A stretch of 19,468 nucleotides of DNA from NCBI RefSeq assembly GCF_902489365.1, contig NZ_CABTZR010000044.1, forward strand, positions 1-19,468. Direction: 5' to 3'. The notes below the pieces were generated by a model, which made no database searches, was not told where the DNA came from, and saw nothing but the letters and a program-made list of their open reading frames with translations. The stretch comes from an uncultured Corynebacterium sp. GTDB lineage: Bacteria > Actinomycetota > Actinomycetes > Mycobacteriales > Mycobacteriaceae. Positions 14,817 through 19,468 of the stretch are shown here, piece by piece. How positions within the stretch are numbered: position 1 is the stretch's first letter; every line of letters starts with the position of its first letter. The position numbers and the translations under genes were made by a program.

Positions 14817-15599
14817 ATGAGCTTTACACTGTTGCCCGCGGTTGACGTCGTTGATGGTCAGGCAGTACGCCTCGACCAAGGAGAAGCAGGAACCGAAAAG
14901 TCCTATGGATCGCCGCGGGAGGCCGCCCTCAAATGGCAGGCCCAAGGCGCGCAGTGGTTGCACGCGGTGGACTTGGACGCCGCCTTCGGTCGTGGCTCCA
15001 ACCACGAGCTGCTCGCTGAAATTACGACGAGCGTGGATCTAGACGTGGAATTGACCGGAGGTATCCGGGACGACGATTCCTTGGCGCGAGCCCTGGCCAC
15101 TGGTGCCCGCCGCGTCAGTATTGGAACCGCCGCGCTGGAAAACCCAGAATGGATTGCCAAGGTCCTCGCAGAACATGGCGACCGCATTGCAGTGGACCTC
15201 GCCGTCCGAATGGTGGATGGTGAGTGGCGTACACGCGGTCACGGCTGGGTATCCGATGGCGGAGACCTCTGGGAGGTGCTCGAGCGCCTTGACGCAGCGG
15301 GTTGCACCCGTTTCGTGGTGACGGATGTGTCGAAGGATGGCACACTCCAGGGCCCCAATATCGAGCTGCTGCGTGAGGTGGCGGCCGCCACGGACGCCAA
15401 GGTGACCGCCTCCGGCGGTATTTCCACGCTCGATGATCTGCGCGAGTTGGCTCTTTACGAGAACGAGGGGATCGATTCCGCCATCATCGGTAAGGCACTC
15501 TATGAGGAGCGCTTTACCTTGGAGGAGGCTCTTGCAGCCGTTGCGGAGGTTTCCCCGCTGCCAGGAGAGGAATACATCGACCCGATCGAGGAGAAGTAG
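14817..15599 (+). CDS. hisA: ProFAR isomerase HisA (PriA/subHisA-type)
   Basis: This 260-aa (beta-alpha)8 barrel enzyme isomerises ProFAR to PRFAR. The catalytic pair is present: D10 in LLPAVDVVDG and D174 in VTDVSKDGT. Phosphate-binding loops are ELTGGIRDD, SIGTAAL, ASGGIST and IIGKALY. It resembles mycobacterial PriA closely (GHGWVSDGGDLWEVLERLDAAGCTRFVVTD). However, the position matching Arg143 of M. tuberculosis PriA, needed for the second (TrpF) activity, is His142, while Trp144 is kept. This supports a HisA-only enzyme of the subHisA type described in Corynebacterium. ATG 14817 is chosen over GTG 14796 because the conserved start MSFTLLPAVD begins there and a TANANT box lies 7 nt upstream. 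Confidence 0.95.
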   Translation: MSFTLLPAVDVVDGQAVRLDQGEAGTEKSYGSPREAALKWQAQGAQWLHAVDLDAAFGRGSNHELLAEITTSVDLDVELTGGIRDDDSLARALATGARRVSIGTAALENPEWIAKVLAEHGDRIAVDLAVRMVDGEWRTRGHGWVSDGGDLWEVLERLDAAGCTRFVVTDVSKDGTLQGPNIELLREVAAATDAKVTASGGISTLDDLRELALYENEGIDSAIIGKALYEERFTLEEALAAVAEVSPLPGEEYIDPIEEK

Positions 15600-15603
15600 G
15601 CCT

Positions 15604-16407
15604 ATGGCCCCGATGACAGGAACTTCAGCGTCGGATCCGCGCGAACTTGTTGCCTTTGCGGAAGCCGCAGTGGACCAGGTTGATGATCTCTTCCGCAGGG
15701 GCCTCGGCGCGGCACCCGCGCGCTTCAAAGGCGAAGGCGACTTTGCCACCGAGGTGGATCTGCTCATCGAACAGCAGTTGCGCCAGACATTGGGCCAGCT
15801 CACTGGCATTCCGGTGTTCGGCGAAGAGTCCGGTGGCAACCTGGAAGAGACGGTGTGGGTTGTGGATCCGGTAGATGGAACCGCGAACTACTCGGCTGGG
15901 AATCCGTGCTGCGGCATTCTTGTTTCGCTCCTGCACGACGCAAAGCCGGTCGTCGCCGTCGCCGACTTTCCATTGTTGAACCGCCGTGTTGTTGCGGCGC
16001 AAGGGATGCCGCTGCGTACAACCGGCGGCCCGGCGACCGGGTTCGGGGGAGGCGAAGAGGCCCTAGGATTCGACGAAGCGCGCGGACACGTGGGTTGCTC
16101 CTCGCACCTGCCCACGAGCCTCTTCAACGACCTGCGCGAGACCGGGCTGCGGCCCCGCATGACGGGGTCGGTGGGGCTGGACAACGCCTTTGTCGCTCAG
16201 GGCGTGTTCGACGGTGCAGTGAATTTCTCGCCGCACCCATGGGATAACGCGGCGGGCGCGCTCATCATTAAGGCTGCCGGTGGCCGCGTGAGCGACCCCG
16301 AGGGCAATGAGTGGACTGCAAACTCGAAGGGCTTCGTGGGCGGGACCCCGCAGGTGCATGCCACGATTTTGGAGGCCATTGCTCGAAATCCCCGTGGGGA
16401 CCGCTAG
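15604..16407 (+). CDS. impA: inositol monophosphatase-like phosphatase of the his operon
   Basis: This 267-aa member of the Li+-sensitive, Mg2+-dependent phosphatase family shows all metal-site motifs: EGDFATEVD near 44-52, GEES at 73-76, DPVDGTANY at 88-96 and PWDNAAGALI at 212-221. Substrates in the family include inositol phosphates, histidinol phosphate and PAP. The equivalent C. glutamicum gene in the his cluster is impA; the main histidinol-phosphate phosphatase HisN there is encoded elsewhere, with ImpA reported to have only weak activity. I therefore assign family, not substrate. ATG 15604 lies 4 nt after the hisA stop with GAGGAGAAG about 8-10 nt upstream; the Met three codons later is less well placed. 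Confidence 0.9.
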   Translation: MAPMTGTSASDPRELVAFAEAAVDQVDDLFRRGLGAAPARFKGEGDFATEVDLLIEQQLRQTLGQLTGIPVFGEESGGNLEETVWVVDPVDGTANYSAGNPCCGILVSLLHDAKPVVAVADFPLLNRRVVAAQGMPLRTTGGPATGFGGGEEALGFDEARGHVGCSSHLPTSLFNDLRETGLRPRMTGSVGLDNAFVAQGVFDGAVNFSPHPWDNAAGALIIKAAGGRVSDPEGNEWTANSKGFVGGTPQVHATILEAIARNPRGDR

Positions 16408-16473
16408 CTAGCTCCCGTCCCGGGGGCTGGCACCGGTGCTCATCACTGGTGCTGAATCCCAGACTTGTTCTTT

Positions 16474-16535
16474 ACCGTTTTACCGTTTTCCTACTATGTT
16501 CATCACCGTTCGGTGGGCCCAAGTGGACTACCGTT
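16474..16535 (+). promoter_or_regulatory. repeat-rich control region upstream of hisF
   Basis: The 162-nt gap between impA and hisF is the longest within the his operon. ACCGTT occurs four times (16474, 16482, 16505, 16530). GTTCATC occurs twice (16498, 16534). CACCGTTCGGTG at 16504-16515 is a perfect palindrome. Upstream, GCACCGGTGC at 16430-16439 is another palindrome, with a near copy (CACTGGTGC) at 16444. TACTAT at 16492-16497 may be a weak -10. This looks like a secondary promoter or operator array. Confidence 0.4.
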
Positions 16536-16569
16536 CATCTCACCTTTAGCTATGAGGAGGATTGTCACC

Positions 16570-17334
16570 ATGGCGCTTGCCGTGCGCGTGATCCCGTGTC
16601 TGGACGTTGATAATGGCCGCGTGGTCAAAGGCGTCAACTTTGAAAACCTGCGTGATGCCGGCGACCCAGTGGAGCTGGCCGCTCGCTATGGTCAGCTGGG
16701 CGCTGATGAGCTGACATTCTTGGATGTCTCCGCCTCCAAGGATGGTCGCGGCACCATGCTCGACGTCGTTCGCCGCACGGCTGATCAGGTGTTCATCCCG
16801 CTCACCGTCGGCGGCGGCGTGCGGTCGGTGGAGGACGTTCGCGAGCTTTTGCGGGCTGGTGCCGACAAGGTGTCCGTCAATTCTTCCGCCATTGCGCGCC
16901 CCGAGTTGTTGCGCGAACTCGCGGATGTGTTTGGTTCTCAGTGCATCGTGTTGTCCGTCGATGCTCGCCGTGCGGCGGGCTTTCCCAGCGGGTTTGAGGT
17001 CACCACGCATGGCGGCACACGCTCCGCGGGGATCGACGCTGTGGAATGGGCCAAGCGCGGCGAGGAATTGGGGGTCGGCGAGATTCTGCTGAACTCCATG
17101 GATGGTGACGGAACCAAGGCGGGCTTCGACCTCGAATTGATTGAGGCCGTGCGTGCGGCGGTTTCGGTGCCGATCATCGCCTCGGGTGGGGCGGGGAAGG
17201 CCGAGCACTTTCCACCGGCTATCGACGCCGGAGCGGATGCCGTGCTCGCGGCTAGTATCTTCCACTTTGGCGAGGTGGAGATTTCCGAGGTCAAGCAGGC
17301 ATTGGCTGCTGCGGGAAAGGAGGTCCGACAGTGA
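16570..17334 (+). CDS. hisF: imidazole glycerol phosphate synthase, cyclase subunit
   Basis: This 254-aa (beta-alpha)8 barrel uses ammonia from HisH and PRFAR to make imidazole-glycerol phosphate and AICAR. The catalytic residues are D12 in IPCLDVDNGRVVKG and D131 in VLSVDARR. Other signatures are TVGGGVRSVEDV, GADKVSVNSSA, LLNSMDGDGTKAGFD and ASGGAGKAEHF. The frame opens at 16465, but ATG 16570 is chosen because GAGGAGG lies 9 nt upstream and the family-typical MALAVRVIPCLDVD starts there; the upstream residues are translated intergenic DNA. Its TGA overlaps the hisI GTG by 4 nt. Confidence 0.97.
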   Translation: MALAVRVIPCLDVDNGRVVKGVNFENLRDAGDPVELAARYGQLGADELTFLDVSASKDGRGTMLDVVRRTADQVFIPLTVGGGVRSVEDVRELLRAGADKVSVNSSAIARPELLRELADVFGSQCIVLSVDARRAAGFPSGFEVTTHGGTRSAGIDAVEWAKRGEELGVGEILLNSMDGDGTKAGFDLELIEAVRAAVSVPIIASGGAGKAEHFPPAIDAGADAVLAASIFHFGEVEISEVKQALAAAGKEVRQ

Positions 17335-17729
17335 CAGAGGACAGCACTGGCTCCGCCGGCACCACGAACGTCGGGGACTATGAGCTGAGTGACGACATTG
17401 CTCAGCAGCTCAAGCGCAATGAGGCGGGGCTAGTCCCGGCCATCGTGCAGTCGGAACGTGGTGAGGTACTCATGCTGGCGTGGATGGATGACCACGCGCT
17501 GGCTTACACGCTGGCGACGCGCCGCGGGACCTACTACTCACGCTCGCGTCGAGAGTATTGGATCAAGGGGCTGACGTCCGGCAATACCCAAGAGGTAGTG
17601 GGTGCGCGCCTAGATTGCGATGGTGACACCATTTTGCTCACCGTACGTCAGCGCGGCGGGGCATGCCATACCGGCGACCGAACCTGTTTCGACGCTCGAA
17701 CCCTTCTCGGGGAGGAAGATCATGGCTAA
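17331..17729 (+). CDS. hisI: phosphoribosyl-AMP cyclohydrolase
   Basis: This 132-aa monofunctional enzyme opens the purine ring of PR-AMP to give ProFAR, the third step of the pathway. It shows MLAWMDD, YYSRSRREYWIKGLTSGNTQ and the DCDGD metal motif. The three zinc cysteines are present: C96 in DCDGD, C112 in ACHTG and C119 in TCF. No HisE domain is fused, so PR-ATP pyrophosphatase must be encoded elsewhere. GTG 17331 overlaps the hisF stop and has AAAGGAGG 7 nt upstream, an excellent site inside hisF. The last 8 nt overlap the next gene. Confidence 0.97.
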   Translation: MTEDSTGSAGTTNVGDYELSDDIAQQLKRNEAGLVPAIVQSERGEVLMLAWMDDHALAYTLATRRGTYYSRSRREYWIKGLTSGNTQEVVGARLDCDGDTILLTVRQRGGACHTGDRTCFDARTLLGEEDHG

Positions 17730-18351
17730 GCGCAGCGGACCCGTACTAGTGTTGGTCGGGGCCATCTTGTTGTGGCTATCCTCCCGCATGGCGTGGGTGA
17801 AGGCGGCGGTCGAAGACGATAAGGCCGGATCGAGCGTGGTGGAGCTGTCCGGCTCCTTATGGTCCCTTGAACTCATCGCGCTGAGCGTGGTGGTCCTAGC
17901 CGGTGGCGTGGCTGCCTTCGCTCTCCGGCGCACCGGCCGGCGCATCGTCTCCGTCATCACCGCCCTCGCTGCTGCGGCTGCGGGATGGCGTCCGGCGGCG
18001 CTATTGACTGCCGGCCCCGAGGCGGAGCGTGCCCAGGAGCTTCTACAAGGCGGGACCAACGATACCTCCGTGGATACGACGACTATTTCCGATTGGGCCG
18101 TCGTCCTCACCGCGGACGCGTCGATCGCGGGCCCAGTTCTCGCTCTCGTCGGCGCCGCCCTGGCGCTCTTTGGTGCGGTGCTGGTGGCGAGCAACCCGGG
18201 TGCCGATAAAACTCGCACAGCCAAATACGAAACCCCGGCGGTGCGGCAGGAGCGCCTACAGGAAGAACTCGAAACCTCCCAAGATTCCGGCCGCGTGATG
18301 TGGGACGCGCTGGATGCTGATATTGATCCCACAGATCCCCGCTCCTCCTAA
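17722..18351 (+). CDS. Trp-operon-associated membrane protein (TIGR02234-like)
   Basis: This 209-aa protein has about four hydrophobic helices, at about residues 7-20, 50-68, 75-95 and 135-157. A soluble tail ends in RVMWDALDADIDPTD, the MWDALD--DPT ending seen in the actinobacterial family found between trpE and trpC (Rv1610 in M. tuberculosis). Function is unknown. ATG 17722 is chosen over an earlier in-frame ATG because GGAGG lies 6 nt upstream and the first helix follows at once; it overlaps hisI by 8 nt. Here it sits at the end of the his operon, with a trpC-like gene next, echoing the mycobacterial his-trp gene order. Confidence 0.8.
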   Translation: MAKRSGPVLVLVGAILLWLSSRMAWVKAAVEDDKAGSSVVELSGSLWSLELIALSVVVLAGGVAAFALRRTGRRIVSVITALAAAAAGWRPAALLTAGPEAERAQELLQGGTNDTSVDTTTISDWAVVLTADASIAGPVLALVGAALALFGAVLVASNPGADKTRTAKYETPAVRQERLQEELETSQDSGRVMWDALDADIDPTDPRSS

Positions 18352-18440
18352 ACACTCGCAACGTGATGGAGAGCCTAGTGAGAAAGGCCCTGTTGCGGGG
18401 AACGGGTGCCCCGGATTTCTAGTTAGAGGTGGGGGCGCGC

Positions 18441-18446
18441 TAGCCT
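18441..18446 (+). promoter_or_regulatory. possible -10 box for the trpC-like gene
   Basis: TAGCCT in GCGCTAGCCTAAAT lies about 65 nt before ATG 18511 and could start a leader carrying the GGGAGG site at 18498-18503. It matches TANANT only partly. The rest of the 159-nt gap holds no other convincing signal. Confidence 0.3.
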
Positions 18447-18510
18447 AAATGTGATCTCGAACGCCCCTGTTTCTTTCTTTGAGTTTCCTTCGGGGAAGGG
18501 AGGTGGAATC

Positions 18511-19335
18511 ATGCCTACCCCGATCGCCGTCGATCACCTTGTGGCCGGAGTGCTGGCTGATGTAGCCGCGCGGGAGGCCCGTGTCCCGTTCAAGGAAGTC
18601 AAAGCAAGGTCCCGCGACATGGACGCCCCACGCGATGCCGCGAAAGCTCTGCTGCGCCCGGGATGCTCTATCATCACAGAAATCAAGCGCGCCGTGCCCT
18701 ATGGCGGTGAAATTGCCCACTTGGATAGCCCGAAGTCGGTGGCAGAACTTGCACATAGCCTGGAGGAAGCAGGGGTACATGTGATGGCCTGCCAGACAGA
18801 TCGTCGCCGCTTCCACGGGTCACTCGAGGACATGCGGGTCGCCCGTGCCGCCGTCGACATACCGATGCTGTGCCGCGACACCATCGTTGATCCCTATCAG
18901 ATTCATGAGGCGCGGTGCTATGGAGCAGACGCGATTCCCTTGCAGGTGGAGCTGCTCAGCCAAGCTCGCCTCGAGTCACTTCTCGACCGCGTGGAATCCC
19001 TCGGGATGACCGCCATCCTGGAAGTCCGCACCTGTGCCGAGGTGGATCGCGTTATCAAGGCAGGGGGAACTGTCGTGGCGATCAACGCGTGGTCATTGGC
19101 CTCCGATGCTATTAATCGGGAGGCCTTTTCTGCTATTTCGCCCGGTCTTCCTGAGAGCATCACTCGCATCGCGGTGGGCGGTGTTAATAGCCCGCGCAAC
19201 GTGCTGTCTTATGCCTCGCAAGGTGCTGATGCCATCCTCGTCGGTGAGTCCATCATGGCTGCCCAGGACCCGATGACCTTGGCCCGTTCCTTGGTGGCCG
19301 CAGGCCAACACCCCGCGTGCCCTTCGCGGGCTTAA
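18511..19335 (+). CDS. divergent indole-3-glycerol-phosphate synthase-like protein
   Basis: This 274-aa TIM barrel is clearly of the TrpC family: SIITEIKRAVP at 53-63, TDRRRFHGSLEDM, RDTIVDPYQIHEARCYGADAI at 122-142, AILEVRTCAEV and GADAILVGESIM. Against the Sulfolobus enzyme, catalytic E51, K53, E159 and N180 match E57, K59, E171 and N192. However, the general acid K110 is replaced by R122, E210 by V222 and S211 by G223. Normal synthase activity is therefore doubtful. Corynebacteria usually carry a fused trpCF in a separate trp operon, making this a paralogue. ATG 18511 follows GGGAGG by 7 nt; the upstream in-frame GTG 18451 is rejected. The stop lies inside a direct repeat, so the last residues (PACPSRA) may be altered by an insertion. 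Confidence 0.85.
   Translation: MPTPIAVDHLVAGVLADVAAREARVPFKEVKARSRDMDAPRDAAKALLRPGCSIITEIKRAVPYGGEIAHLDSPKSVAELAHSLEEAGVHVMACQTDRRRFHGSLEDMRVARAAVDIPMLCRDTIVDPYQIHEARCYGADAIPLQVELLSQARLESLLDRVESLGMTAILEVRTCAEVDRVIKAGGTVVAINAWSLASDAINREAFSAISPGLPESITRIAVGGVNSPRNVLSYASQGADAILVGESIMAAQDPMTLARSLVAAGQHPACPSRA
19312..19330 (+). terminator. hairpin at the 3' end of the trpC-like gene, T-run missing
   Basis: CCCGCG at 19312-19317 and CGCGGG at 19325-19330 form a perfect 6-bp stem with a 7-nt loop, inside the last codons of the gene. It is followed by CTTAAGGG instead of a T-run, exactly where the first 24-bp repeat begins. It may be an intrinsic terminator cut by an insertion. Confidence 0.35.
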
Positions 19336-19355
19336 GGGACATTTCGTGTGGATTT
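19332..19355. repeat. 24-bp direct repeat, copy 1
   Basis: This unit begins TTAAGGGACATTTC and ends GTGGATTT. It is identical to the copy at 19369-19392 and contains the stop codon of the trpC-like gene (19333-19335). It would be the outer end of a mobile element lying to the right. Confidence 0.85.
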
Positions 19356-19368
19356 GCGGCGTGTCGCA

Positions 19369-19392
19369 TTAAGGGACATTTCGTGTGGATTT
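19369..19392. repeat. 24-bp direct repeat, copy 2
   Basis: Second identical copy, 37 nt after the first, with a 13-nt spacer. Its right end includes the stop codon of the minus-strand ORF. Repeated direct units at an element end recall the multiple terminal repeats of IS21-like elements; the family is inference. Confidence 0.85.
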
Positions 19393-19468
19393 AAGAGCGT
19401 CCGGCCCATCCTTTTCTTACGCCTAAGCTGGGGTTCCACTCATTGTCGATGCCGGTATCGAATGTGGC
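19391..19468 (-). CDS. possible C-terminal end of a transposase (partial)
   Basis: Reading leftward from the window edge, the minus strand is open for 25 codons to a TAA at 19391-19393, giving ATFDTGIDNEWNPSLGV and a basic end RKGWAGRS. The other two minus frames hit stops early. The position just inside the paired direct repeats fits the end of an insertion-sequence gene, but the peptide is too short for me to identify a family. Confidence 0.35.
   Translation of the reverse strand, partial: ATFDTGIDNEWNPSLGVRKGWAGRS

Noticed and set aside
16465..16569. 35-residue N-terminal extension of HisF
   Set aside because: The frame is open but is translated intergenic DNA. The strong ribosome-binding site and the conserved start are at 16570.
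18389..18420. Intrinsic terminator after the Trp-associated membrane gene
   Set aside because: Only a weak GGGG/CCCC pairing is seen, with alternatives (CGGG/CCCG), and no T-run follows.
18366..18422. 18-codon ORF upstream of the trpC-like gene as a Trp attenuator leader
   Set aside because: It encodes MESLVRKALLRGTGAPDF with no Trp codons, has no ribosome-binding site, and no terminator/antiterminator pair follows.

Overview
The window is GC-rich and gene-dense and reads as a Corynebacterium chromosome. The main reason is the core gene order hisD-hisC-hisB-small membrane ORF-MFS permease-hisH-hisA-impA-hisF-hisI, which is the histidine locus layout known from C. glutamicum and relatives. 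Supporting signs are an isoamylase-type glgX, a single-domain RelA/SpoT-type alarmone synthetase, GTG starts, and several TANANT boxes placed about 7 nt before a start codon, the arrangement of leaderless actinobacterial mRNAs. I cannot name the species.

Left part (1-9408), housekeeping and small regulatory genes. On the plus strand lie the 3' end of an IMPACT/YigZ-family gene, a small two-helix membrane protein and an S4-domain RNA-binding protein. These converge on a minus-strand block read right to left: TetR regulator, glgX, an exonuclease with a BRCT domain, an unrecognised 202-aa protein, and the alarmone synthetase. A lipoprotein and a membrane protein diverge from the TetR gene and converge on a minus-strand YbjN-like gene.

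Right part (9561-18351), a compact histidine operon. hisD, hisC, hisB, a 60-aa membrane protein, an MFS permease and hisH are packed with short gaps or 4-nt overlaps. hisA appears to have its own internal leaderless promoter. impA is followed by a 162-nt gap full of repeated motifs before hisF, hisI and a Trp-operon-associated membrane protein. The encoded enzymes cover the pathway from PR-AMP hydrolysis (hisI) through ProFAR isomerisation (hisA), imidazole ring closure (hisH/hisF), dehydration (hisB), transamination (hisC) and final oxidation (hisD). hisG and hisE are absent, and the phosphatase step may be carried out elsewhere.

The tail (18511-19468) is the most unusual part. It holds an indole-glycerol-phosphate-synthase-like gene in which two positions of the canonical catalytic set are changed. 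Its stop codon lies inside the first of two 24-bp direct repeats. Beyond them is a minus-strand ORF end, consistent with the end of an inserted mobile element. With the Trp-associated membrane protein and a HisA carrying His where bifunctional PriA has Arg, this fits the proposal that Corynebacterium replaced its native trp genes by horizontal transfer and left relics beside the his operon. I saw no CRISPR array, tRNA, rRNA or phage module.
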